64,000 bases of DNA from Kitasatospora cineracea (GTDB lineage Bacteria; Actinomycetota; Actinomycetes; Streptomycetales; Streptomycetaceae), in NCBI RefSeq assembly GCF_003751605.1, contig NZ_RJVJ01000003.1, positions 682,001-746,000 on the forward strand. The letters are read 5' to 3'. Numbering within the stretch: position 1 is the first letter of the stretch; each line of letters begins with the position of its first letter. Shown one piece after another: positions 16,287 through 23,872 of the stretch. Below the pieces are notes generated by a model that ran no database searches, was not told the DNA's origin, and saw only the letters and a list, made by a program, of their open reading frames with translations. The translations under genes were made by a program, and so were the position numbers.

Positions 16287-16823
16287 ATGATCCTCAGCGT
16301 TATGTACCGCGGCTCCTGGAGGCATGCCCAAAGCCTCCAGGAGAAACTTCTGCTCGTGTCCCAAATATTCGAGGCCGATGAGTCCGACCAGGCGACCAAC
16401 GACCCGTACCCCCCGAGAGAGATTTTCGAGCTCTCGATCACCGACGGCCCCGGCGGTAAAGGGTGGAGCCCCGATAACGGCCTCACCGTCGGGGTGAACC
16501 GGTCGACGGGCTACGGCGGGCTGGCATGGTGCGTAACCGGCAACAACCCCAACAAAGGCGGTGTTTACGACCATGTCTGGGTCTCCGACAACCCCGAACC
16601 GCCCGCCTTCGACCCCCGCGTAGTATCGGAATCCTACTACCCCCACTACCACGACCCCGCAAGCACATTCCCGATCGACCGCATCCGCGCCGCCGTAGAA
16701 GAGTTCTGCAGGACCGACAACGGAAGCCGCCCCGAATCCATCACCTGGATCACCGGCAACATGAACGGAATGCGCAGCGACCGGGAATACCCCGACGATA
16801 CGGTCGAAGGATCGTTCGTCTGA
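16287..16823 (+). CDS. Probable Imm1-type immunity protein for the deaminase toxin
   Basis: A 178-residue cytosolic protein with no signal peptide, starting 16 nt after the toxin stop and on the same strand, the standard arrangement of toxin and cognate immunity gene. The region LTVGVNRSTGYGGLAW, then HVWVSDNPEPPAFDPRVVS, then STFPIDRIRAAVEEFC matches my recollection of the Imm1 family, which accompanies SCP1.201-like deaminases in actinobacteria. It should bind and block the deaminase active site in producing cells. ATG at 16287 with a weak acagg site suggests coupling to toxin translation. Like the toxin tip it is less GC-rich than its surroundings. A stem-loop closes the unit. Family assignment is from motif memory, not a search. 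Confidence 0.8.
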   Translation: MILSVMYRGSWRHAQSLQEKLLLVSQIFEADESDQATNDPYPPREIFELSITDGPGGKGWSPDNGLTVGVNRSTGYGGLAWCVTGNNPNKGGVYDHVWVSDNPEPPAFDPRVVSESYYPHYHDPASTFPIDRIRAAVEEFCRTDNGSRPESITWITGNMNGMRSDREYPDDTVEGSFV

Positions 16824-16834
16824 TCTCAGGATCC

Positions 16835-16872
16835 GGCTGGTGGTGAACCGTACTAGCGGTCCACCACCAGCC
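16835..16872 (+). terminator. Stem-loop terminator after the immunity gene
   Basis: Perfect 11-bp arms GGCTGGTGGTG and CCACCACCAGCC (one more base pairs) with an inner CCG/CGG pair, 11 nt after the immunity stop codon. It defines the end of the toxin-immunity transcript. Confidence 0.8.
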
Positions 16873-17042
16873 TCGCCCTACGGGCATACAGAGCGATTTC
16901 AGTGAGCTCCCGGTAAGATCGGGGAAAGGATGCGACTCAGCCTGGACGACCAAATCCTCCGCCGATCCTTCCACAACCCCGGGGCCGGGTTTCAAAAATC
17001 CAAGATCGTCCGAGGTGGGCCACAGCCGTCCGTCCCGGCCGC

Positions 17043-17823
17043 TACTGAACTTGAACTCGTGATGTCGGTCAGCCATCCATGATCAAGCCGGTCCCGGCGA
17101 GGCAGCCGTCGACGAGGTGGGAGCGGTACTGGATCATCTTGAGCTTGCGCTTGACGGCCCGGGCCAGCCGGCCGAGGTCGGTGGCCGCGAGGTTTCCGAT
17201 GTCGCGTTTGACCAGCGACCAGATGCCCTCCTGCGGGTTGAGGTCGGGCGCGTAGGTGGGTAGCTGAAAGTCGGTCAGCCAGTGCGCGTTGGCCTCGAAG
17301 AATGCCCTGAGCGGCGGCACGAGGTGGATGAGGGCGTTGTCCCACACGAGCACGACCGGTCCGCCGAGCTGGATCCTGGCGCGGACGACCAGATCGCGGA
17401 AGTCGTGCCAGCCGAAGCCCTTCCGCTCGCCCTTGCGGCCCCGGTACTCGCGGATCGCGTAGATCAGCCGGGACCGTTCGCCCGGCTTGTAGCAGGCCAT
17501 GCCCGCCATCGAGACCCGGCCGGATCCCCGCCCGCGCACGCGGACCACCGGCGTGCGCCCGATGCGGCCCCAGGTTCTGGCTCGCGGCGGCGTCATCGAC
17601 TGCCCGGCCTCGTCCTCGAAGACGACCCAGGCGCCGAGGGCCGCCGCGGTGCTCCTACCAACGGCCAGGTCTCCTTCTTCCACCGCTCCACCACCGTGTC
17701 GTCCGCGGCCCGCCCGGCGTCGGTCAACCCACCGCCCTGCGCATACCTCATGCCCCAGGGCTACCGGAGCCAGTTCGGCCCTGTCAGGCGAACAGCTCCG
17801 ACATCACCCAATCAAGTTCAGTA
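17043..17823 (-). mobile_element. IS630-family element, internally deleted (781 bp)
   Basis: Terminal inverted repeats of 26 bp lie at 17043-17068 and 17798-17823. Both outer ends read TACTGAACTTGA, then four variable bases, then GTGATGTCGG inward, and each starts with the TA dinucleotide that IS630/Tc1 elements duplicate. Inside is a damaged transposase gene. The usual length is about 1.1 kb, so about a third of the element is missing while both ends are kept. It could still be moved in trans by a full-length relative. Confidence 0.85.
17069..17751 (-). pseudogene. IS630-family transposase, deleted and frameshifted
   Basis: The C-terminal two thirds is a DDE_3 domain: FEDEAGQSMTPPRARTWGR (first Asp/Glu region), VLVWDNALIHL (second Asp), and LPTYAPDLNPQEGIWSLVKR (third acidic residue). 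The frame at 17751 begins MRYAQGGGLTDAGRAA, the typical IS630 start, but jumps within 20 residues to ERWKKETWPLV, so the N-terminal DNA-binding domain is deleted. A single-base shift near 17655 separates this from the DDE frame. Not functional as it stands. Confidence 0.85.
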
Positions 17824-17846
17824 CGGTGCCCGGGATGGGGCGGTAG

Positions 17847-18020
17847 ATGGAAGCCGAGCTGCACGGCGGCCCCATGGACGGCGAGCGCGCCTACGTCCTG
17901 GCCGACGACCCCGACCCGGGTACCGCGCTGATCTCCCCGCGCTGTGCCTACCCGGGCGGCCGTTCGATCTACGAGCCGGACGACACCGGCCGGTGGACCT
18001 GGCGGGGTGACACCCCGTAG
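17847..18020 (+). CDS. 57-residue conserved hypothetical protein (duplicated locus)
   Basis: A short gene reading MEAELHGGPMDGERAYVLAD, with a CAYPGGRSIYEPDDTGRWTW C-terminal half. I do not recognise the family. Support comes from two further copies in the window: a truncated one at 24642-24740 and a badly decayed one at about 45069-45137, the first also followed by a minus-strand paralog pair. It starts 24 nt after the IS630 right end, so its own promoter may have been displaced by the insertion. No membrane segment or signal is visible. Confidence 0.6.
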   Translation: MEAELHGGPMDGERAYVLADDPDPGTALISPRCAYPGGRSIYEPDDTGRWTWRGDTP

Positions 18021-18050
18021 GCCGCCGGCCGCCCCGCTGCTGTCCGGGCG

Positions 18051-18323
18051 TCAGGGCCGCACGGGCCGCCCCTGGCCGTTCTCGGCGCCGAGGTCGGTGC
18101 CGACCTCGCCCAGGAGGTGGAGTAGCGCGGGCACGCTGATGTATTCGGCGGCCCCGGTGCCGGCGGCGGTCCGGGGGGCGGTGTGGAGCGCTGCGCCGGC
18201 GGTGGGGGTGTCCAGGCCGCGTTCGGTCAGTGCGGTGTGGACCCTGGTGGTGATCTCCTCCCGCAGCATGGGCGGGATCAGCGCGGCGGAGGCCGGGTCG
18301 AGCCCGGAAGCGGAGTGCGTCAT
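18051..18323 (-). CDS. Small conserved hypothetical protein, paralog 1
   Basis: A 90-residue protein with a helical look (ALIPPMLREEITTRVHTALT, later ISVPALLHLLGEVGTDL). It is clearly homologous to the 87-residue product at 24776-25039, including the context of an adjacent convergent 57-residue gene. The ATG at 18323 was preferred over the GTG nine bases upstream because it aligns with the paralog's start. No domain recognised; no signal or membrane segment. Confidence 0.65.
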   Translation of the reverse strand: MTHSASGLDPASAALIPPMLREEITTRVHTALTERGLDTPTAGAALHTAPRTAAGTGAAEYISVPALLHLLGEVGTDLGAENGQGRPVRP

Positions 18324-18504
18324 GCCGTCCACCCTGACACGCCGTCACCTGGTTCGGGGCCGGCCCGCGGCCTCGCCACCCGGACGAGCGGCGGGGCGGC
18401 CACCGACCGGTAGACGTCCCGCCCCGCCGCTCTGTCTCAGCCCGCTCAGGTGGCCCGGGCGCCCGACAGCTCTTGCCTCTCCGCTCTCCCGGCCCCGGCG
18501 CTGC

Positions 18505-18735
18505 TCACGCCCGCTCCACCTCGTGCTCGGCCAGGGCCGCGAGCTGCTCGGGCTTCAGCTTGGCCCGCCGGCTCTTGGCGTTGTCGAGGAAGGCGCCCGG
18601 CGCGACCACCGCCGTCCGCACTTCGCCCCCGCCCCCGCTGTCCCCGACCACCACCTGTTCCGGCTCCTTCCGGTGCTCGCGTTGCGGCTTCGCGTGTTCT
18701 TCCAGGCCGATGAGCTCGGGGCCCGTCTCAGCCTG
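18505..18735 (-). pseudogene. Remnant of a helicase-associated-domain protein
   Basis: The end of this frame (GAFLDNAKSRRAKLKPEQLA, then ALAEH) matches the terminal segment of the helicase-associated (HA) repeats found at the C-termini of Streptomyces DEAD/DEAH helicases, where Asn-x-x-x-x-Arg-Arg-Ala-Lys-Leu motifs recur. Nothing upstream encodes a helicase. A second, similar remnant lies at 54994-55430. I read it as a leftover 3' end. Confidence 0.5.
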
Positions 18736-18973
18736 ACGTTCCGGGGCCGGTAGCCGACTGGAGGGCCGATCATGGTGGAGCGGGTGGGTTACCGGTATCG
18801 GTGGAACCACGGTCCGGGACGGGCCGCCGGTGCCGCCTGCTGCCCGCTCGCCGTGCCTGGTCGGTCGGCTGCGTCCGCCGCTCGCCCACGCGCGCTGGGG
18901 CGGGGCGGCTGCTCCTGGGGCGACGTTGATGGTGGGCTCGTAGGGTGAGGGCCGGTGCGGGGAGGAGCGGTGC

Positions 18974-19420
18974 ATGGACGTGTGGGAGATGGCCCAGTGG
19001 TCGGCCTGGGTGGGCCTGGAGGAGGCGCGGTCGGTGGTGCCGCGTCTGCCCGGGGTGTACATGGCGCGGTCGGGGTTGGAGGGCTGTGTGGTGTACGTGG
19101 GATGCGCCAAGGAGCGGGCGGGCAACGGTTCGAGGCCGGCCAATGGGATGCGGGGGCGAATCGCGAAGTACACCAGCGGGTTGGCGTCCGGGCTGGGTGA
19201 AGCGGCACTGGACCGGGCTCTTGCCGACCCGCAGTGGCTGCGCGAGCGCTTGGCCGAAGTCGAGGCCGGCCAGCCTGTGAGAGCCGCGCAGTGGGCCAAA
19301 GCAGCACTTGCACGGGCTGAGCTGGAGCTCTGCTGGGCAGTCACGGCTACCGGCGACGGAGCGAAAGCTCTGGAGGATCGGGTGATCGCCGTGTTGCGTC
19401 CGACGCTGTGGAATCGCTGA
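18974..19420 (+). CDS. GIY-YIG-like nuclease-domain protein
   Basis: A 148-residue protein. LPGVYMARSGLEGCVVYVGCAK has the paired GVY...VYVG strands of the GIY-YIG nuclease fold, followed by a basic helix MRGRIAKYTSG in the place of the catalytic Arg, and an acidic residue late in the chain (ALEDRVIAVLRP) could be the metal-binding Glu. Such stand-alone domains occur in repair and restriction proteins, but no partner gene is adjacent. ATG at 18974 has a ggggaggag site eight bases upstream. The preceding gap has no promoter I can name. Activity is unproven. Confidence 0.72.
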   Translation: MDVWEMAQWSAWVGLEEARSVVPRLPGVYMARSGLEGCVVYVGCAKERAGNGSRPANGMRGRIAKYTSGLASGLGEAALDRALADPQWLRERLAEVEAGQPVRAAQWAKAALARAELELCWAVTATGDGAKALEDRVIAVLRPTLWNR

Positions 19421-19651
19421 GGTTCCGCACTCCTGGTCACTGTGGCTTCCGGCCGGACCACCGTTGCGCCGCGGCGGCGGGCGCATGCTCACCGCCTCGG
19501 CGCGGAGGGAGGACGGGAGGAGGGATGGTCCTGTACGAGCCGCTGCCGGGCGGGTGCCGGGGTGCTGGGGTGCCGGTGCGGTGGCCGTGGACGTTCGTGC
19601 TGCTGGTCGTTGGCGTGCATGCCTGTGGGTGATCGGGGGCACGCGAGTCGC

Positions 19652-19885
19652 ATGAATCTCAAGGTGATCACCAGCCCCAAGCGCAGGACGGCGAGTTCTC
19701 TGGAGCGTGTCGAGCGGGCCATTGCCGAGCATGCCCGTACCCGCCGTGAGCTGGACGCGGCCCTTGCTGAGGCCGTGGCCGACGGGGTGGGCGAGGAGCA
19801 GCTGCGCGAGCTGGGCCAGTGCGAGCCCGGCCATGGACGTCACGCCTCCAGTGAGGCGGACCTGCCGCCTGCCCGGGCGATCTGA
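19652..19885 (+). CDS. Small hypothetical protein
   Basis: A 77-residue frame beginning MNLKVITSPKRRTASSLERV with a strongly helical, charged middle (EHARTRRELDAALAEAVADG), reminiscent of small actinobacterial HTH-like proteins that accompany phage or plasmid genes. The last 20 residues look unrelated, so the 3' end may be replaced. No clear ribosome binding site. Real but possibly truncated. Confidence 0.45.
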   Translation: MNLKVITSPKRRTASSLERVERAIAEHARTRRELDAALAEAVADGVGEEQLRELGQCEPGHGRHASSEADLPPARAI

Positions 19886-20302
19886 GGCGCCAAGGCTGGG
19901 ACAGCGCTGGGAGGGTACGTCGGCCGGCCCGGCCGGACTGCCGGACTGTGATCATGACCGCCCGCCGTTCCTCCTCCATCCCGCCTTCTCCGAGCCCGTC
20001 ACCGACACCCCCGCGCGGACCGGTGGGCGCCAGCTGCCGACCCTGACCGTGCTTTCGGTGCTGTCCTGGCCTCCTTTGACCAATACGCCCAGGCCGAGAA
20101 TGCAGTGCGCCGCCTCCAAGTAGCCCTCGCACACATCACGGCCGACTGAGTGTCCCGTCCAGCCGCCCCGCACACTGCCGTCTGCTCACGGGTTCTGGCC
20201 GGGCGGGCGCCTGGCCCGACGCCAGCCGTCCACCGACTCAACAGCACCTGGGCCAGCGACGTCCGCAGACGGTACCGACCTGCGGCCCGGCCGCGAAGCA
20301 CC
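19886..20302. other. 417-bp gap without recognisable gene
   Basis: Short frames on both strands are of shadow-type composition. No hairpins or operators stood out. It separates a plus-strand small gene from the 3' end of a minus-strand gene. Confidence 0.4.
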
Positions 20303-20869
20303 TCACATGTCTTCCGGCCACGGGTAGCCGAGCGCCTCCGCGTAGTCCGCCCGGCCGCCGCAGACCTTCGCCCGGGCACGCGGGTCGGCCGCAGTGAGAC
20401 GATCGACCAACTCGGCAGCCGCCGCACGCGGTTCACCGGCGGGGACGGGCAGTTCGACGGTGAACTGCAGGAACGGCTCGTCGCTGCGGGGCTCGGGCGC
20501 GGCCGGGTGCCAGAACCGCACCTCGATCCGGTCGGGCTCCTGCGGCCAACTCCCCACGGCGTCCAGCTCGCACTCCCAGGCGGCCGGCAGCTCCGGGCGG
20601 CGGACGAGTTCGTCCTTCAGCAGGCGGCCGATTCTGCGCGCGGGCCAGTCCTCGACGCCGCTGCCCGCGCGGTCGAGCTCCGCCGCGTACTGCCCGGCGT
20701 CGAAGCGGAGCGTCGGCAGGTCGCGGTCGTCGGCGAGCGGCCGGACCTCGATCCGGTGGCCCCGGTCCTCGGTGCGCAGTTCCAGTCGGCTGATCGACGT
20801 CTCGTCCGTCCTGGCATTGTGCCGGAACGCGCGCAGGGCGCCGACCGGAATTCCGGTCGGCGCCAGCAC
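20303..20869 (-). CDS. Hypothetical protein of 188 residues
   Basis: A soluble, acidic protein with a beta-rich N-terminal half (ISRLELRTEDRGHRIEVRPL) and a C-terminal half that reads like a sequence-to-structure match for immunity or SMI1-neighbour proteins only in general composition. The segment WECELDAVGSWPQEPDRIEV, then FWHPAAPEPRSDEPFLQFTV, suggests a compact alpha+beta fold. I do not recognise a family. The start is a GTG at 20869 without a strong ribosome binding site. No signal, membrane segment or partner gene. Confidence 0.6.
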   Translation of the reverse strand: MLAPTGIPVGALRAFRHNARTDETSISRLELRTEDRGHRIEVRPLADDRDLPTLRFDAGQYAAELDRAGSGVEDWPARRIGRLLKDELVRRPELPAAWECELDAVGSWPQEPDRIEVRFWHPAAPEPRSDEPFLQFTVELPVPAGEPRAAAAELVDRLTAADPRARAKVCGGRADYAEALGYPWPEDM

Positions 20870-20931
20870 CAGGCCCGAGCCCGAGTTTGGGAGGCGCCCC
20901 GAACCATGGGTGGGCGATGTTCACGAGTTCT

Positions 20932-21062
20932 GGTTCTGGCTCAGCTTCCGTGGTGACCCAGCAGCCAGCTCATCGGCATCGGGCAGTCGGCAGGCTAGCG
21001 GCCTGTTCCCAGGACGGGCGCAGTCGTGGCTGGCGTCATTTCACGGAAATTGAGCCAGAACC
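20932..21062. repeat. MITE-like element with 26-bp terminal inverted repeats
   Basis: A 131-bp segment whose two ends are inverted copies: 20932-20957 begins GGTTCTGGCTCA, and the reverse complement of 21037-21062 begins the same, with matching TTCCGTG further in. There is no coding capacity between them. It looks like a non-autonomous insertion-sequence derivative (a miniature element) with ends of an ISL3-like or related transposon. The family is an inference. Confidence 0.6.
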
Positions 21063-21153
21063 CCGCTTCGGGAGGCGGCCGAAGGCCGCGCTGCATTCGA
21101 ACGGTGGCGTCTTTCGGGTTCCGGGAACGTGGTCGTGCAGGAATTGTTGGCCG

Positions 21154-21795
21154 TCAGGGGGTAGAGCTGGATCGCATGGCGGAGCGCAGCCCCCGTCCCG
21201 AGGTGATCTTCGCGGGGATCAGCAGGAGCCACGTCCACAGCGCCGCTGTGGGCGAGAGCCAGGCGATGGGTACGGACAGCCCGAAGACGATGGCGGTGGT
21301 GCCCAGGTCCCAGAGCACGGCGTGCCCGAGGGCGTCGCTGATGGGTTCGGCTTGAAGGTGCTCCCGGCGCCAGAGCATCGCGGCGATGGCCATGTGGAAG
21401 GCCTCGATGACGACGATGACGATCGCGTACAGGGAGACCGCGGCCGGTTCGTCGGGATAGTCGGCCAGCAGCGCGGTGGGGAACGGCAGCAGCGCGATTG
21501 CCCCGAGCGAAGCCATCGTCAGTCGCAGCAGGGAGGTGTCCAGCTGGCGGGCGAGCAGGAAGAGCCTGCGGTGGTCGCGCCAGAATGCGGCCAGGACGTA
21601 GAAGCTCAGCCCGTAGGCGGCGACCTGCGGCCGCAGATCGCCCATCGCGTCCCGGAACGCCTTCTCGTCCAGGCCGTCCGGGACTTTCACGTCCAGGACG
21701 AGGAGCGTCATCGCGATCGCGTAGATCCCGTCCGACAGCGCGAGCAGCCGGTCGGGACTCCCCGAGGCGGTGACGTCATCCTTCTGTACCGCCAT
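21154..21795 (-). CDS. TMEM175-family (DUF1211) potassium channel-like membrane protein
   Basis: A 213-residue protein with six membrane segments. The first helix carries RLLALSDGIYAIAMTLLVLD, the bacterial form of the RxxxFSDG...TLL signature that lines the pore in TMEM175 channels; the usual Phe is Leu here. Bacterial members have one such unit per chain and form tetramers conducting K+. The short cytosolic C-terminus ends in a Ser/Arg-rich tail. ATG at 21795 gives the family's normal N-terminus; a longer upstream frame is unsupported. It stands alone; regulation is not visible. Confidence 0.85.
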   Translation of the reverse strand: MAVQKDDVTASGSPDRLLALSDGIYAIAMTLLVLDVKVPDGLDEKAFRDAMGDLRPQVAAYGLSFYVLAAFWRDHRRLFLLARQLDTSLLRLTMASLGAIALLPFPTALLADYPDEPAAVSLYAIVIVVIEAFHMAIAAMLWRREHLQAEPISDALGHAVLWDLGTTAIVFGLSVPIAWLSPTAALWTWLLLIPAKITSGRGLRSAMRSSSTP

Positions 21796-22292
21796 AGGAC
21801 ACCCACTTACTCGAATCAGGATGAAACGGTCAAGAAGGTACCTAATGCAGGGTGGATCGGTGCCGCGCCGGGCCGCAACAACCCGACGCTTCACCTTCAC
21901 GAAACTGCCGCCTGACAACCACTGCGAATCGAACACAGTTCAAGCAGCCGCTTCCCGAAGTGGTGATCTGGCTGGCCCCGGCCCAGCTGGCCGGTGCGCA
22001 TCTCTACCCGGATATCGGCGAGCACCTGGCCGCCGCCGTCAACGCCTCACCGGCCTTCGCCGCGGGCGCGGCGCCGGTGCTACTGGCACCCGCGACAGAC
22101 GCCGCCTTCCGCCGGCCCCGGGCCCCGAGCGCGCACCCCTGCCGCGCGCCGACCCGGGGAAGGTGACTCGGCGTAGTGCCGAGCGAGCCGGGAACGAACG
22201 AATCCCTGCCGGACCGCGCTGTCGGCAGTGTTGCCGGCAGGGCCGGGCACCGGCGTGGGGCAGTCCCACGGCCCGTGCCCGGACCGGCCCGG
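21796..22292. other. 497-bp gap with a decayed gene fragment
   Basis: A plus-strand stretch at 21960-22110 has protein-like character (LAPAQLAGAHLYPDIGEHLA) and resembles a fragment near 44000-44040 in another frame (DLGERLAAAV), suggesting two decayed copies of one unknown gene. It ends in the hairpin at 22114-22159. Confidence 0.4.
22114..22159. repeat. GC hairpin repeat, copy 2
   Basis: The second copy of the element at 1924-1970, with four substitutions and one missing base. Both sit in gene-poor stretches next to decayed coding sequence. Outer arms ccccggg/cccgggg are fully conserved. Confidence 0.5.
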
Positions 22293-22457
22293 TTACAGCA
22301 CTTGCTGGATCAGCGCAGTGGCCAGTACCGCAGCCAGCACGCCGACCAGCGCGGCCTCCCACCGCTGCGCACCTCGGTGCTGGGCCCATCGCTGCCCTGC
22401 GGTGCGCGCCAGCGGCGCGGCCACGGCGAGGACCAGCTTCTTCCCGTTCTTGTCCAC
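22293..22457 (-). CDS. Small single-pass membrane protein
   Basis: A 54-residue protein with a basic N-terminal helix (KNGKKLVLAVAAPLARTAGQ) and a C-terminal transmembrane helix (ALVGVLAAVLATALIQQVL) ending at the stop. The GTG at 22457 is preceded by ggaggtgatttcc, a perfect match to the 16S rRNA 3' end at ideal spacing, which is the main reason to accept so short a gene. The family is unknown; small holin-like or regulatory membrane peptides look similar. It is divergent from the gene at 22621. Confidence 0.65.
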   Translation of the reverse strand: MDKNGKKLVLAVAAPLARTAGQRWAQHRGAQRWEAALVGVLAAVLATALIQQVL

Positions 22458-22620
22458 GGAAATCACCTCCTTCCACTGCTCGGCTTGCCCGTGCGGGCCC
22501 GGTCGGTTGCGGAACCGGCGGAGCCGGCCCCTGGACAACAGAGTGCTCCGTAGGCCTCGGGCGGATTCCGGTGAAGATCGGGGGGTTCTAACGCGGGAGG
22601 GCGCGGCGTACCGTCGGGCC

Positions 22621-23775
22621 ATGGTCCGTACCGCGCCCAGCGCCGCCGACGTCGGCCTGATCGAATACGCCCGCGGCCACGGGGTCGAGGTCAGCGCCAG
22701 GCAGTTGGAGCGTTGGCGCGGCCGGCCGGACCCGTTGCTGACGCCCAACCCGCGTGGCCGTCCGGGCCGGCCCGGCGGGAGTACATCGAGCACCGACCTG
22801 GCCGTCGGTGAGCTGGTGGTCTGGCTCGGCCGACGGCAGCGGCAGGGCTCCCGCCGGGACCACCTGGTCCTGGGGGCCTTCGGCGAAGGCCTGCCAGTGC
22901 CCGAGGCGTCGGTGCGCTCGGCCTTCGCCCGCACCGTGCTCAAGCCTGCAGCGGAAATGAGTACGACGCTCGGCCCGCGCGCACAGAGACAGGACCTGGA
23001 CGACTGGCTGGCCGACGGTGCGGACCGGATCGCGACGGACCAGCAGCACCACGTGGTGCGCGTCCCCCAACGCATGCGCGCCATCGACAAGGCGCTTCAG
23101 CAGCTGCCCGCCCTGGCAGACCTCTGGGACGACATGGCGGCCCACGACGACGACAGCCCCGGGGAACCGCTGGACAACGCCGGGATGGCGTACTACGGCG
23201 CCCTGGGAGTCCTGCAGGGAACGGAGGGCATCTCGCGTGAGGTGATGGGCCGCTTCCTACGGGCCCGCACCGGGATCACCGGCCCCAACCTCGGGGCCAG
23301 GGTCCTGGAGACCAGCGGTCCGGCCATGCCGCCCGCGCTGCAGGGCCCGCCCGCGCATCTGGTCCCGGGGATGCCGCAGGGCAGCGTGCTGCACCACCTG
23401 TACTCGCTGGCGCAGGAGACGCCGATGGAGCGGCTGCGGGCCGCCTGGCAGGCTGCCGGGGCGGTGGCCTCGTGGGCGCTGAACCTGTGCGCGGCAGTCG
23501 AGGAGCAGATTGCCACCGGCCGAGTCGGCCCGGCGATCGGACAGTGGCTCAAGGGCCTGCTGTACGGGATCGGGCGGGACTACCTGACCATCGGCCTTGT
23601 CGAGTCGGAGCCGACGCCGAGTCAGCAGGCCGGCACCACGCTGATGCTGCTGTTCACGGCGTCGGCATTCGACACGGGGCTGGAACGGGCAGCTGACCAG
23701 GACGTGCGTGAGGCGCTCGAGTTCCTGGTGAGCACGCCTGTGCGTCCGTTGGTCACCGGCCTCGCAGATCCCTGA
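22621..23775 (+). CDS. Hypothetical protein of 384 residues with winged-helix-like N-terminus
   Basis: A soluble, mostly helical protein. Residues 1-60 (VGLIEYARGHGVEVSARQLE, then RWRGRPDPLLTPNPRGRPGR) resemble the helix-turn-helix used by actinobacterial proteins that recognise DNA through a MerR/Xis-like fold. The remainder is unknown, with a helical core around 250-330 (LRAAWQAAGAVASWALNLCA). No enzyme motif is visible. ATG at 22621 fits the codon-position GC pattern. It is divergent from a small membrane protein gene at 22457, and the 163 bp between hold both promoters. Confidence 0.75.
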   Translation: MVRTAPSAADVGLIEYARGHGVEVSARQLERWRGRPDPLLTPNPRGRPGRPGGSTSSTDLAVGELVVWLGRRQRQGSRRDHLVLGAFGEGLPVPEASVRSAFARTVLKPAAEMSTTLGPRAQRQDLDDWLADGADRIATDQQHHVVRVPQRMRAIDKALQQLPALADLWDDMAAHDDDSPGEPLDNAGMAYYGALGVLQGTEGISREVMGRFLRARTGITGPNLGARVLETSGPAMPPALQGPPAHLVPGMPQGSVLHHLYSLAQETPMERLRAAWQAAGAVASWALNLCAAVEEQIATGRVGPAIGQWLKGLLYGIGRDYLTIGLVESEPTPSQQAGTTLMLLFTASAFDTGLERAADQDVREALEFLVSTPVRPLVTGLADP

Positions 23776-23872
23776 TGCGGACCATCGCGGTGGCCGAGCA
23801 GGCCGGCCGGCTCGTAGGCGATCGTGGCGTACGCGCCCAGGTCCCTCGGGTGCAGCACCTGGGCGCCTACGC

